Positions 44,324-56,598 of a stretch of DNA of 64,000 nt are shown here, piece after piece. Source of the DNA: Phialocephala subalpina (taxonomy: Eukaryota > Ascomycota > Leotiomycetes > Helotiales > Mollisiaceae). Each line of letters opens with the position of its first letter. Position 1 is the first letter of the stretch. Both the position numbers and the translations under genes were made by a program. The notes under the pieces were generated by a model. That model was not told the origin of the DNA. It searched no databases and saw only the letters and a list, made by a program, of their open reading frames with translations. The stretch is from positions 451,592 through 515,591 of the forward strand of contig FJOG01000018.1 of assembly GCA_900073065.1 (NCBI GenBank). Reading direction: 5' to 3'.

Positions 44324-45691
44324 CTACTCCTCATCATCCTCCGTCCTCCCCCTCCTGTAACCACCATTCCTCTTCTTCCTCCTCTCCTCCGCATACTCGC
44401 TCCCGGCTGAACTCAACCCCGGAATAGGATGATGATAGCTCTTCGTCCCAATATCACTACTCAAATCGCTCCCAACCTCACTCGGCACCTCCTGATAACT
44501 ACCCGGTACCTTCTTAACCGGACTTCTACTCTGTCTTCTGCGCTCTCTTTCCTGTCGTCGGGCTTCTCGTTCTTCGCGTCGAGCGGCTTGTTCGTCTGCG
44601 ATTGAGGAGCCAGATACGGTGCTGTCGTCGCCGGCTTGGAAGCTGAAATCGCGGCGGGCGGAGGCGGATGTAGTGGCGGCGCGACCTTTCTCTTGGAGCT
44701 TGCGGGCTTCGGCTTTGATGCGCTCGCTGCGTTCGGATTCTTCTGAGACGATGGATTTGGTGGGTGTGTGTGTGCTTGCTCTAACGCCAAGGTCGCCAGA
44801 GGGTGTTGATGTGCTGACTACCTTTCTGATACCTCCATTGCCTGTTCCGCCTGTGTAGTTATCTTTTCGTTCCTTCTTAATCTTGGTAGGAGTAGATGTT
44901 GGGGTCTTTTCGCGGTGGGATAATAGGTCTGAAGCAGCTTCGTTGGAACCGTCCCAGGAGGAACCATCGGGTTGTTTGTTGATTCCTCCTACGCGGGCGG
45001 GTTTCTCGTGGCGGTAGGAGCGGATTGCGTCTGCGACCGAGGCGTCCATGTCTTCGTCTACGGTTCCGACTTCGCTCATGGCGGTTTTGTCCTTCTTTCC
45101 CTTGCGTCCTTTCTTCATCTTCTTTTTGAAGGCGGACAATTCGCTGTCGGTGCCGGTGATGACTGTCGAAGTGCCGAGTGAAGAAGTGACTTGACTCTCC
45201 TCGTCGTCGAAATCTTTATATCTCATCTCCTTCTTGTTTTTCCCGCCTTTGCGACTTCGTCCCCATCTAGAGCTTTTCTCGCCATGAACAATGCTCCCTC
45301 CTCCTAAATCCGTACTCTCAGATGCACCACTCAACAATGTACCATTCGGTCCTCGCCTCCGAAGAACGGTAGACTTATAATCCTCCCAATCATTTTCCTT
45401 GAAATAAAAGCCTCCATTCTTAGCCCAGAAAAAGAACCAGATACCCGTAACGACGAAACCGAGGCCGATCAGGCCGAAGACGACGAAGACGAATTTGTTG
45501 GGGATACTATCTGGTGGTGTGACACCAGCTCCCGCGTTTGGGTTGGATGTGCTGCGTGGGAGGATACTGCGGGCGTGAAGGGCGATGAATTCGAGTGTTG
45601 ATTCGGGGGAGGATGGAGGTGAGGGTGATGGTGTGCGGCGGAGGAGGGAGGAGAGGTATGATTTGATGGTTGTGGCTGGGAGAGGTGCCAT
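44324..45691 (-). CDS. Single-pass membrane protein with charged disordered cytoplasmic tail
   Basis: This single exon encodes 455 residues. A serine/proline-rich N-terminus precedes one membrane helix (about residues 68-90, VFVVFGLIGLGFVVTGIWFFFWA). Directly after it comes a conserved segment, GGFYFKENDWEDYKSTVLRR, then RGPNGTLLSG, which I recall from ascomycete hypothetical proteins. The rest is long and disordered. It is rich in Lys, Arg, Glu and Ser, with KKKMKKGRKGKKDK and a predicted coiled coil (AARREEREARRQERERRRQ). It ends in KRNGGYRRGRTEDDEE. No enzyme motif is visible. It is likely anchored in a plasma or endomembrane with the tail in the cytosol. The 1.0-kb frames on the opposite strand are its shadows. 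Confidence 0.8.
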   Translation of the reverse strand: MAPLPATTIKSYLSSLLRRTPSPSPPSSPESTLEFIALHARSILPRSTSNPNAGAGVTPPDSIPNKFVFVVFGLIGLGFVVTGIWFFFWAKNGGFYFKENDWEDYKSTVLRRRGPNGTLLSGASESTDLGGGSIVHGEKSSRWGRSRKGGKNKKEMRYKDFDDEESQVTSSLGTSTVITGTDSELSAFKKKMKKGRKGKKDKTAMSEVGTVDEDMDASVADAIRSYRHEKPARVGGINKQPDGSSWDGSNEAASDLLSHREKTPTSTPTKIKKERKDNYTGGTGNGGIRKVVSTSTPSGDLGVRASTHTPTKSIVSEESERSERIKAEARKLQEKGRAATTSASARRDFSFQAGDDSTVSGSSIADEQAARREEREARRQERERRRQSRSPVKKVPGSYQEVPSEVGSDLSSDIGTKSYHHPIPGLSSAGSEYAEERRKKRNGGYRRGRTEDDEE

Positions 45692-47514
45692 GATTCTATT
45701 CTCGTGTGGAATGCGGCAGTTTGCGAGGAATGTAGATGCTGCACAATTGTGACGACGGTTGCCACTTCCTGGAATGTGGACCAGCCGTAAACAGATTCCG
45801 TCTTCCGCGCTCGATGCTTGTAGGTTTGGTTCTCTCAGTATTCGTGAACTCGTGAAGATTTGATGAATGTATGATCAAGAGAAGCAGAACTCGCGCCGAT
45901 GACGAGTTTGCTGGTTTGGTGTGTTCCTTGAATGCGCGAGGCTGGGATTCGAAAGTCGAATGGCGGGATGCCGCTAAAAGTAAACAAAGCGTGAGCACAG
46001 CAACCAAAAATGACGATGATCCGCACGTGACTCTCGACCTCATCGAAAAAATTCGCACTCAAGCTCAAGAAACAGTTTCGCTTCAATTCCCTGAATCCGA
46101 GAATTGAAAGACTTGTGCTCAAACCCGTAGTCTACCAGAAGCGAACGAGCATCACCCGAATCGGCCAATCAGCGGCCTTGGATCCAACAGCCCAAGCAAA
46201 AGGGATATAAATTTAAATACGCAATCCGTCTTCAACCAAGTACCAGAAATGACTACTTGGCCATCTGCTGTGCTAGGGCGTAGAGTCCTACAAGAAAACT
46301 ACGGTAGAGAAAAATAGAAATATTTTTTTGCCTTTTTGTTTTTGCGGTACTCATGCTTTCGTAATTCTGCTCGATTAGAAGCTCTTGAGTTTGGTGTTTT
46401 GCCGTTTCCAGGGCAGCAATGCGCAACCTCATCTTCAATGTTTTCATATTTTAAAGAACGATTTGGTCTTTGCAGTCATGATCCAACTGGCTCTGAATCG
46501 CAATTTTCGCGGGCTTGGAGCGTACTTGCATCATCTTATCAACCAGGCTTGGACGGAGTCACGAAGCTCCTCGCTCCCTCAACCTAATACATTCCCGCTA
46601 TCTGCACGACATACTGGTGCTTACTATATTGGAAAGGATACTATCGAATTACTAAGCTGAAATGAGATATTGGGTGTTCGGAACGAGAGGGTGGGAAGGA
46701 GCAGAAACCTGAATCGCCTCCAAGTTCCTACCCCTCACCAACCTCCAGTGGCAAGTGTACACGTTGACTCATCACGTATCACGATGGGGAAGAAAACCAC
46801 TCAGCATCATAATTTTCATTATAAACTATCCATTCATCCACCTCACATCTCTCATCTCTCATCCCTTATCCATCCATCCAGATCCTATCGCTGCTCCCCT
46901 AAAGTCCCCACGCATGCATACTATCCCAGATCGCTCATATCAATATCAGTCTCGATATCCAGCTCATCCTCGATCCATCATCCAAAGCATACACCTGCAC
47001 ATTAAAATAATTCCTGTACAGATCTATGCTACCCATCCATCGTACTCCGATCCATGCGAATATAAATAATAGCCGCAAAGAATCGCTCCCTAGATAAAAA
47101 AACATGCTATTGCTAGCAATTTGCGCATGTCTTTCAATTGCAATCCAAACGAACCATGAACCAACAAATCCAATTTGTCCCGTGAAAAAAAAAATCATGC
47201 TAAGGTATCCATCATAATTCATACAGTCATACAGTTCGTATCGAAACAGACAGGTTTCTCTCCTCTCTTTGATATATAGATAGATAAAAAGAAGAAGCTG
47301 AAAGGATATCTCAAAGTGCTCTCTTTTGGGGGGTACCAAACTTTTCCTCTTTTCAGACTTTTAGAGAGAAAGTAAAAGCCACCCAGTAATTGCACAGAGA
47401 AAAGAGAATCGAATCGAAGTTAACGTAACGAGGTGATCCTGCCCCAAGACCAACCATATGCATGAAAGGAAATCAAAAAATAAATATCAAATATCGCTTG
47501 CAAAAGAAATGCTA
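45692..47514. other. Intergenic, no gene recognised
   Basis: About 1.8 kb, with a TATA-like ATATAAATTTAAATA at 46203-46217, a C/A/T-rich stretch (46810-47010) and several A-tracts (47090-47200). No coding motif was found on either strand. Confidence 0.55.
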
Positions 47515-49263
47515 TCAAAAGTAGTTAGAGCCTTCGGGAGGATATTGCGGTGTTCGAGTATATGATTGTCCGGACTGAGAGCTGATTCTCGAACGAGCGG
47601 ATGGTCGACCCACTCGACTTTGGCGATCCTCGATACGTCTATCGCCATATTTGTCGCCGAAGTCAGAGCTGGATCGCTCGCTGCCGCCTCGAATGCTTTG
47701 TCTCCGTTTGATTTCGATTGCTCCGCCGTCGGCACAGTCGATTTGTGCTCCACCGACCATAACGCGGGCTGTTCCTGTGACTTTGATCGTCACGTTCTCA
47801 TCGTCGTTTCCGCTGCCGCTTCTCGTTGTTCGTGTCGTGGCGGATTTCTTGTAGTCGCTTTCGTCCCGACTCTGACTGCTCTTCGTGCTTCTGCTGCTGC
47901 CAGCCTCTCTCCGTTGTTGTCGCTTCAAGACTTCGGCTGTTAAGGGTACTGTGGGTCCAGCAACATCCTCTTGATAGCTTGCAGCTTGGTTGAGCTTGTC
48001 CTCATAGGCACTCGAGGCACCTGTACCAGAAGATGCTGCCTGATCGTACCAGCTTTGTCTCCTCCGACCAGTGTTGGCTGGCTCGATTCTCACGCCTCCT
48101 GATGATCTATCAAGATCGTATGACACGGAATGACGAGTGACACTCGGCCGGCGAGTAGGACGTGGTTCATCACGGTATTGCGTCCGTGTATCACGGAAGT
48201 CCAATTCCTGACCAACTGGGTCGAGATAATCATCGGCAGCGGTTGAGCGTCGAAGGATCCCAGGTCGAGATGGTGGTGGCATTGCCACAGAATCACGATC
48301 AGCCTGGCTGAACGTTGACTTAGCAGCTCCGTGACGGAAGCTATTTCTCTTGCTATCTTTCCTCCGAATTGTGGCACCCTCGTTCGCAGATGTGTAGCCA
48401 TCGTCGTAGTAACCAGGATCATAGCTATCACGTATCCCTCGAGGATTCATGTCTCGCGCGCCAAAAGCCGACCCTGTCCGAGGAATAGTATCCATAGCAG
48501 ATTGTGTGCGCGCGATCGGATCGAATCTCTGTGCCAATGGTCGGGACATAGCATGCGGTGTGAAATAGTCTTGTCCGGAGGTCACTTGGTATTCGGGAGC
48601 TGTTTGGTACTGAGGAGCAACTTGGTATTGGGGTTGCGGTTGTGGTGTTGCCGCATATCGCATGAAGGAGGAAGAAGGAGAGGGAGGAGGGTAGGACGGA
48701 GTAATCATAGGAGATTGTTGATAGTATGCGGAATATGAGAGTGGAGGACCTGCACCACCTTGGGAAGTGGACGCGGAATAGTAACTGCTCGGTCTTGGAT
48801 ATGTTTGCGATGTTTGTGCTCGAGGTCGGATGGCAAGATTATGCTGTTGCGACACACCCGGTGTGTGAACGGCTGGCGACGACGGGATTCCATAATATGT
48901 CGAATCTGGTCTCATAGGAGTGTTCGGTATTGTGATCTTGGGATATGCTCGATTATCATGGGCCAACGGAGGTCTGTTGGATTTGCGAGGTGATTTCGTG
49001 CTGCTGCTCGTCGAACCCCGTCGCTCGAGTCTCACTGCCTTATCTTTGCTGAGGACTTCGAGGTGTTGCGCAACATTCGTACTCTGCTCAGCAGGGTATG
49101 CCGGGTCGCCCTGAGTTCTCCTGCCCTTCCCTGTTTTGCTCTCTCTGTGGGAAACTTTTGGCTTCTCTCTGACGGCGGCGCTACGCCTGGTGCCTCGCAC
49201 GGGCTTTCCCGAAGTCTCGTCCTCCTCCTCCAGGTATGCGGGACGGGCCTTGTCGGATCCCAT
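47515..49263 (-). CDS. Low-complexity hypothetical protein with short conserved C-terminal segment
   Basis: This single exon encodes 582 residues. The protein is mostly disordered: basic at the N-terminus (GTRRSAAVREKPKVSHRESK), Pro/Tyr/Gln/Ser-rich in the middle (SYPPPSPSSSFMRY; a short QYQVAPQYQ-type repeat), then Arg/Ser-rich. Near the C-terminus a compact, well-structured-looking stretch stands out (ENVTIKVTGTARVMVGGAQI, then DCADGGAIEIKRR). It is followed by an SR-rich tail ending in YPPEGSNYF. No domain is known to me. The composition suggests a scaffold or RNA/DNA-associated protein; this is inference only. A 264-codon frame on the opposite strand extends past the start and is not considered coding. 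Confidence 0.75.
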   Translation of the reverse strand: MGSDKARPAYLEEEDETSGKPVRGTRRSAAVREKPKVSHRESKTGKGRRTQGDPAYPAEQSTNVAQHLEVLSKDKAVRLERRGSTSSSTKSPRKSNRPPLAHDNRAYPKITIPNTPMRPDSTYYGIPSSPAVHTPGVSQQHNLAIRPRAQTSQTYPRPSSYYSASTSQGGAGPPLSYSAYYQQSPMITPSYPPPSPSSSFMRYAATPQPQPQYQVAPQYQTAPEYQVTSGQDYFTPHAMSRPLAQRFDPIARTQSAMDTIPRTGSAFGARDMNPRGIRDSYDPGYYDDGYTSANEGATIRRKDSKRNSFRHGAAKSTFSQADRDSVAMPPPSRPGILRRSTAADDYLDPVGQELDFRDTRTQYRDEPRPTRRPSVTRHSVSYDLDRSSGGVRIEPANTGRRRQSWYDQAASSGTGASSAYEDKLNQAASYQEDVAGPTVPLTAEVLKRQQRREAGSSRSTKSSQSRDESDYKKSATTRTTRSGSGNDDENVTIKVTGTARVMVGGAQIDCADGGAIEIKRRQSIRGGSERSSSDFGDKYGDRRIEDRQSRVGRPSARSRISSQSGQSYTRTPQYPPEGSNYF

Positions 49264-52200
49264 GGCTGCTGATCAATTCGGTGCGGCTCTTTGGGTGCGT
49301 TGACGACGGCGCGCGAGACCTGTCGCGACGGCGGGGTCGTAGATATACTCTGGTGGGGTGCCAGAGGGGGGTGGTCGTCGGGGTGGTCGACGTCTTGGTG
49401 GGATGCTTCGGCTGGACGAGGAAATCTAAATATATGGGGGAGCTCAGACTTTTTGCTAGCGAGAAAATTGCGGGTGCTGCAGGAGCGATCAGGTGCAGTT
49501 TTCTTTATCGATAGGCCAGCTGTGGCATTGGGGACACCACAACGAAGGTACTTTTTCGGCCACCGATTGAAGAGGATGAGGATCGGGAGGAGAGACGACG
49601 AGGTAGGAGGAGCCACGAGAATAGATCTTCTGTAATTACACTGGGCCTGGTACTCGGTCACTGACTGTCCAGCACGCCTGGCTGTCGAGAGGACTGTTGC
49701 CGGGCGTGACGTGCAAATGCTCGCCCGGTACGCTGACCAAGCGAGAAAAGGGAGGCAAAAGGTACAAAGCTCTGCTTGCACGTAGTTTTTTTTGCTGCGT
49801 TGTCCTTCAGCCTGATTGTCGTACAAGTGTTGGGTAGCAATGCCCTTATGAGAGAAGTGGGGATAGGAAGGGCGAGCGATGTCGCATCTCTGACTCCGTT
49901 CGAGGTTTGCGATGCGAAAAGTTGGTGATGTTTGAAGATGAGGATGGGACGAGGGAAGGAGGGGCAGTACAAAGGGTGAAGAAAGCCGCGATGAAGAGAA
50001 GGCTGAGATCGAGAGAAGGGAGTCTGGAAGAGGATGCGAGTGTGGAGTGCAACTACGATGCCATGCTCCAAGTCGGTATGGCAGTCACTAGTAGAATTCG
50101 AAGAGAGGGGCAGTCACCCAACCTAACCCACTACCACCGTGCTCTGGGTCGTGCGTGAGTCTTGCCTGCTTCAGGCCTGCCGCCTCCAGGTCTCACCACT
50201 GATCGCGATTGGAATGCTGCTGTTGCCGATGCAAAGCCAGCAAATGCTGATTCTCATAGGCGACGGGCGAGGCAGTCCACGTCCACGCCCACACACTCAC
50301 ATACTCATACGCCCATGCCCGAGGATGTGAGCTGCAGACATTTGTGTAGATGGCTCTATGGCATTGGCTGAATGACTGTCCCTTCCCAATCAAGCCTATT
50401 AAGCGGGGAGATTCCGTACTCTGAGGTGTGAGTACGAATCCATCGTCGTCAAAGGGAACAGAACCCAGTCATCGACGACGCCAACCTCACGCTTTAATCA
50501 AGCCAGATTCATGCATTGGGGATTGAACGATGCCCAGCCTCTAGCTCTCCAATCGAAGCTGTTGCTAGAGCTCTTTATCCCGTTCATTTGTCGTCCGATC
50601 TGTTGTGTTCCTCTGCTGACAAGACGGCAACCTGTCATCCAACGACACCTATACCCTCCAGCCCATCTGATATAGGGAACCTTCTATTTGCGACAACCTG
50701 CTTCCGAGTTTCAAGCAAACATCAAAATACGGTATTTCACAATCATCAAATCTCGTCGGGTCGATTGGTGATCGGAATGCCACGGAGCTGGACCCGTCTT
50801 AGGGAGAAGCGCATGAAGAGCTGCAAGTCATTGATGACCAGAGCTGCTGCAGACACTGAGGGCCTCTGAAGCTGTGTCACAAACCTGAAGTGTGGAACTA
50901 GCTGGAGCTCGGAAGACTAGATCTGGCTGGCCTGAGGGTAAATAGAATGCCGCCTCGTCTCCCCGGACTTTTGTGGTGTGTCGTGCTCGATGCTGAATAT
51001 CGAACTTTCCTGAAGGATTCACGAGCGTCGACCAGTCAGGTCGTGATGTCAATGTCTGTTTTTATGCATTATATGCAAGGTATAAAGTGTGTGCATGGCG
51101 TGTGGAAGCCAACCCCTGCTCGCTTCGAAGACTTCGGCTGCGCGCAGCAACTCAACCGAGAACATTGGAGAAATTGAGCCAGGTGTTGTTGATGAAGCAG
51201 GAAAGCAGGAAGCCACGCGTAAGATTCGATGGGCTTGTGAGAGCTTCTGGAGGGATACATCCGCTGCCGTCTTACCATCTCGATATTACTTCCATTTTCA
51301 GCCGTCTTCGAAGCCATTCAGAACTGTGCTGGCTCAGACAAAAGATACCTACCGATACTCCTGTGGAAGTCGAATTGTGGAAGTACCTTTTTGTCACTAT
51401 GACATTCTCGGCATTAGTCTTGTTGCAAGGCTGATATCACGAAATATCCTTGGACCAGCCATCTCTATCTGAATTGCTAGACTCAGATGACTACATAGGG
51501 AAAGTCATTTTGCAAAAGCAAATATGCAGTTTGCATGGCAATTGCAGGTCCTGTGAGAATGTTCCAGTCTAATTTGGAGATTTGTAGATCAGTCTGATAG
51601 AGAAAGTCGAGGATGAATGATCTTCGTGAGCAGCACACCAACAGCCTCTTCAACACCACCACACCGCCTTTTTGACTCCAGGACCTATCCTCGTAAAAAC
51701 ACAAAAGTGGCACATCGCCCCATAGTAATCTCGACGCCACACCTCTCTGGACTAGGTGAAGTTTGTTTCCGGAGCCCGTATCGCCGGAAACTTTGGATGG
51801 TCGAGAACGAGATACAGCGATGGGATTTGTCGAGTCATTCGAGATATGACCGGTGACCACAAACTTCCAGAAACTTACTTACGCCCGACTATTTGCTTTC
51901 CCGCCATGTTGAGGCTGCTTCTACGCAATTCTGATATGCTCTCTTCGACCAACTTTCGTGAGAAAGTTCATCTGGTTCTCCTTCGTCAAAATCCCTCGAA
52001 ATGCCCGCGCCGAATGATGCAACAGAACTGATTCCGGACGAACCCGTCAGCTTTAGCGAAGCAAACCTAAAAGATGATGCCACCGCATCAAAGTTTGCCT
52101 AGACCGGCCTCATACATGATCAACGATCCAAGGGTCTGTCTTAGGCTTGGGGGCCGTTGATACATCAGATGACGATCACGTGGAGCTGTGAGCACGTGAA

Positions 52201-52435
52201 ACTAGTTTGTATTCCACAAGGGCTCGCTTGCTATCATCAGACGTCTCAATCGAGGAATGAGAACTCAAAGTTCAGAATAGAAGAAGGAAGAAGTAGTTTC
52301 GATCGGAAAGCGTTGACTTTACTTCTCGCGTATCGGGATAAAGGCTGCTGCAGCGCGGGATGGCGGTGCAACAGAGATAGCATCTGCAGATTTGGGTGTA
52401 ACTCGCCTCGGGACTGTCCTGCTGTGATACATAGA
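49264..52435. other. 3.2-kb gene-poor stretch
   Basis: I see no supported gene. Frames of 110-137 codons at 49658-50071, 51089-51472 and 51483-51860 overlap others and lack motifs. A CA/CT-rich segment lies at 50281-50325. No tRNA box pairs or long repeats were noticed by eye. Confidence 0.5.
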
Positions 52436-54653
52436 TCATTCCTCTGCCCACGATCCCGTCATTGTTGCCCAAAGATCGTGATACAGCGGGGCGCTTATCG
52501 CTGTGAAACTCGGCGTCGAGCTGGCAGTTTCCAGTGAGCTTCCATAGGTCGAATCTGGGGTTCCAAAGTAGACGCTCAAGTTCGGATCCATCATCGGACA
52601 ATGTCCCCGAGCCGCCTCAATGGCGTTGCCATGATCAACAGCAAAGAACTTTGGCTTGATGTTGTTCACTCGCCGCTCATAGGACTTCTTGACACTTCCC
52701 AGAACCATCATGAAGATGTAGAGGACGTCAGGGTTCTTTGGTGGTTCAACTCCTTCTGAAGGGGTTGAAGAGAGATGCTGAAATCGATAACAGAGGGCAT
52801 CGAGATACATTCCGAACGGAACGTTGGCCCTGGTGGATGCGGGATCCCATCCCACATTTGCTGCCATCAAGAATGTGAGTCGAGAGATCACCACGACGGC
52901 TTGAACCACCTCTGCCCACTGCACAACCGAGAATTCGAGATACCCAGATTCAGGCAACGACAGAAGATACTCAAAGAACATTTTGCAAGCAGTCAGGCAA
53001 TTGCCTAAATGGGATGAATTGGCGGGTTCGCTGAATACAGCTGTCTTTAGATGATCGCGATATGGCCGTTTCAGGAACCCAAGCTGGTAGCTGTAGATAG
53101 TGATTTCTGCGAATCTCTCAGCTAGAGCAATACTAGCTACACTTGAAATTAGCCCTGGACAATACGTAGATTGTATAGACCCACGAAGATTTCTAATCAT
53201 ATCACTCGTCGAGTTCCGCCACTCGAGCAACTCGTTCAGAAATATCCGAATGTTTACTTCAGCGTTGAGAGCCTCCATCTGACTGTCGCTAACGGGTTGC
53301 TTCGAGGAGTGCCATTCACTGATCTTTTCCGCGAGTCGTCGCAGCTTCACAAGAGAATAGATCTCAGGAGAATATTCGTCTAGCATGAGGACTTCGCCGT
53401 GGATGTCCATCAGATTACGGTAGTGAAGATTGTTCGGTTTCTGGAACCCTTGAGATAGTCTGTTCTTATTGAGCAACCCTTACATCTCAGCGGCAGCAAG
53501 GGAGAACACTTACGATGAACTCAAGTAATAAGCGCCAAGATACGCTCTTCTAGCAGGTCTAGAAAGGTCATCGCCGTCGGCAAGACCTCTGGTATCAATC
53601 TCATTGAAGTTGGTAGTGATTGGCTTGTCTTGATCCAACCCAAGATCCGTGATGAGGCTGATGCATAGATTCATATACCTAGATAACGGAGCTGTCAGCA
53701 ACTGCTCAACATATATTGTCCCTGGCGGACCTGGACACTATCTCGGGAAAAGTTCATAAGACGGGGTGGAATAGGAAAGAGATGTCTTCCCAAATACCTA
53801 CATGAATGATTGGTTGTTCTTAGGATTCACGTGGTGTGGATACCTTTCAAAGTCAGCAGTCAAAAACTAGCATGCTCAAGAACACATACCAGGCAATGTA
53901 AACCAAGAGTCCTTGCAGATAGTCCAGACTTTTCCTTCCTTCCACGATGACTTTGGAGCTCAGAACACGCCTAAATTCGTGATTTATCTGATGATAGAGA
54001 GACAAGTCTCCAATCGAAGCAGACGTGAGAATAGCCAGAAGTAAGAATGGCGAAGTTCTCGCGAGTGAAGGTACGGTTGCGTTTGCCGTTATATGAACGA
54101 AGGGGAATGAGGATGCCCTCTTCTTATACAGAGACAACAGCTCTTCGGCTTCTCCAAGACTGAGTTTTCGTTGCTCGATGAAAGACTGTTGCGATTGATG
54201 TGATTCTTCTGAGGAATGCAGATGTCCCATTTCTGCTGGAACATCGTCACCGAAGAACTCTTTGTGGTGATCATGTATCGCGACGACATCTTTGCGTGTA
54301 TCGGGAGACGATACGGTTGGAAGATTCAGAGAGAACTCGGAATGGGCAGATATGGGAGTCTGGCCTGTGGCAGTAGGACGTCTGAAATATGTCAGTAGGT
54401 ATATTGGGCTTGTGGTTTTCGACGTTCCGAGACTCCAGAGGCATAATCATCGAATCTCGAAAGCTGCTGCTTACGTCGTGCGTGTTCTCATCGGACGAGC
54501 CTTATCCCGGACAACACATTGGGCTCCATTGATCTCGCATCGCTGACAGACTCCGAGTTGGCTTTTGTAGATACATCGACTTTTGCTTGCTCGGCATGCT
54601 TCGCACGCACGAGCATTTCGTAATTTGGGGGCATTCCCGGATTTCTCGGCCAT
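52436..54653 (-). CDS. Zn2Cys6 (fungal-type) transcription factor
   Basis: There are five exons, 54653-54475, 54381-53890, 53843-53802, 53678-53514 and 53459-52436, giving 633 residues in perfect phase. The zinc cluster is ACEACRASKSRCIYKSQLGVC then QRCEINGAQC (about residues 18-48), followed by the basic RDKARPMRTRT. The middle region has the fungal regulatory signatures SFPFVHI, RTSPFLLLAILTSAS and GLLVYIAWYPHHVNPKNNQS, then MNLCISLITDLGLD and RPARRAYLGAYYLSSSLSQG. The third exon is only 42 nt. The first intron (93 nt) follows the zinc cluster. An upstream in-frame ATG at 54737 would add 28 residues. Loop motifs resemble the War1/Leu3-type sub-group, but targets cannot be named. The neighbour on the same strand is an endonuclease/phosphatase-fold gene, with no obvious link. 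Confidence 0.92.
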
Positions 54654-55115
54654 CTTCGAAATGCCACAACAACCAATGGATATGGAATAATTTCGACGTC
54701 TTATTGTCCCAACGGAGATGAGTAATCGGGAGCGCATGAGGCTGCTCGTTGATATATAGAGTCGTCAGCGTGATTCGAGGTGATGAGGAGCAACGGGCTG
54801 AAGTCGGATATAGAGAAAACGTAGATCCGTGAGCAAATCAAATGCCGTGTTTGTGTGGGGCAAATCCTGGTCCTGTCAGCACCCGTGAGCGACGAGCATC
54901 ATGACCGTTTGATTGGACTTTGCAATTTTTGACAGTGACAATATTCGGTACTTGAGAAGGATCTTTTTCCAAATGAGTTGGGATATGATGGTTGCCTGGA
55001 CATCCAGCTCAATTATCTATGTTTGCAACATAAGTCCAAGAAGCAGTCAGTTGACCTGCGAATGCCAGACACTGACGATTCAAGTTCGCCCAACAAAGTG
55101 GAACGCATCATTTGC
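54654..55115. other. Intergenic, no gene recognised
   Basis: This 462-bp region lies between two minus-strand genes and serves as the promoter of the Zn2Cys6 gene. Nothing further was seen. Confidence 0.6.
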
Positions 55116-56160
55116 TCAATGCAAAACAAGATCTGCAACACAGGCTCGATGGTCTGAAAGATAAACGCCATCGTCAAAGCGGTTTGCCAGAACCGCATAT
55201 GTACGATACTCAACTTTGTCACCTTTCCTCGAAAAGATGAAGTCAATACGACTTGGCTCATTGTCGACATGGCCAAAGGACGTGAAGGTCATCTCATTGC
55301 CATGTCTCTTCTTCTTTGGGACATTGGATCCAATATCTTCCATGATCGAGTCAGGGGAGGTCATGATCTGGTATGCCCCATCGTCTGGAGGGCTATTGAA
55401 GTCTCCAGCAAGTAGAACAGCCGAGGCGTCGTTGGTCTCACTGAAGGTCTCGATTCCTCCAAGGATCAGCTTCGCACTCTCTTTGCGAGAAATGAATCCA
55501 TCGTTGTCCAGATGAGTGCTCAGGACGAGGACTTTTCGACCTGTTTGAACATGGGTGAAGTTCCCAACAGTAACAAGCCTGATACACGAAGCATCCCATC
55601 CTTTTGAAGGAATCTCAGGAGTCTCGCTCAGCCATCGGGTTTCTGACCAGTTCAAATGCCACACTGAGGGTCTGTAAATAACCGGCGAATATTCTCCAGC
55701 TTGTTTCCCACTACAAGAAGTTGGCATGGGGCTTCATAGGATGCTGAGGAGTCGAGGAGTCAAGCTCTTCGAGAGCTCGACTCCCTACGAAATGATGCAT
55801 TCAGGGCAGGATTTATACATACTCGTCACGGCCAACCCCAATATATTCCCATCGGATATCTGGACTTGAGGATTCGTTCAGGGACTCGATAATGTCCACC
55901 AACTGCGAATGAAGGACTTCCTGAAGGCAGATGAAGGTGGTGGGCTGAACGGAATTGAAGACTAGCTCTGAACAGAGGCGAGGACATCGTATTGGCCATC
56001 GTTCTTCGCCTTTGAAAGGAGACTCGGTCGCATAGCGAATGTTGTGGGAGATTATACGGATCCGGATGTCCATGGTGTGCTCCTTCTGGGTCGACGCGTG
56101 GCTGGCTGGCGATTGCGAGGGATTCTCCTCGAGGATGCTGACGGGCTTGTTTCGTGTCAT
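55116..56160 (-). CDS. Endonuclease/exonuclease/phosphatase-family protein
   Basis: There are two exons, 56160-55823 and 55710-55116. A start at 56160 gives 310 residues; the start at 56073 (MDIRIRIISHN) gives 281 and fits the family better. Catalytic landmarks of the EEP fold (PF03372) are all present: ISHNIRYAT (Asn), CLQEVLHSQ (metal-binding Glu), VGRDDGKQAGEYSPVIYR across the intron, STHLDNDG, LAGDFNSPPDDGAY (Asp/Asn), SRIDFIFS and LSDHRACVADL (final Asp-His). The fungal group with VGRDDGKxxGEYSPI is a small, mostly uncharacterised set of Mg-dependent phosphodiesterases or phosphatases. The substrate cannot be told from sequence. The intron is 112 nt, long for this window (GTATGT to TTGTAG). 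No signal peptide was seen, so it is probably cytosolic. It is divergent from the PNGase A-like gene. Confidence 0.9.
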
Positions 56161-56598
56161 TGTCTCTTCAAAAATTCTCCGCCGCTTCCAATATCCGCCG
56201 CGATGTCGAAAAATTGGGTGGCAGACTGTGGCAGTCGTACTGACGCGATTGTTGTCGTGGTGTGGTTGATGAGAGCAAGGTGAAACGCACCTCAGGATGA
56301 GATTCGAGGCCAGCACGTGACTAGGAACTCGTCAAAGACCCAATAGCACCCCACAATCTTTTTCGCGCTAAGCGATCAACGTCAAGCATCAACTCACCTT
56401 CCTTTTCATCTCTAGATCTCAATCTTATCCAAATTAACTACGATGTCGATATCCACCCGCAATACAACGTTGCCGAGTGGCAAGAGTCAAGAGTGGGCTG
56501 GGAAACCATTGTCCAAGCACCAGAGGAACATTAAAACCCAGGTGCCTAGATTCTGGGAGCAGGAGTGAGACTGCAACCCTCATTGGAGGTCCATCGTC
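56161..56598. other. Divergent promoter region
   Basis: This 438-bp spacer is shared by the EEP-family gene (minus) and the PNGase A-like gene (plus). No known operator was recognised. Confidence 0.55.

Noticed and set aside
49032..49826. 264-codon minus-strand frame upstream of and overlapping the 47.5-kb gene
   Set aside because: It overlaps the real gene in another frame, starts beyond it and has arbitrary composition with frequent Arg/Ser.
51089..51472. 127-codon plus-strand frame
   Set aside because: It overlaps a similar-length frame in another phase and shows no recognisable pattern.
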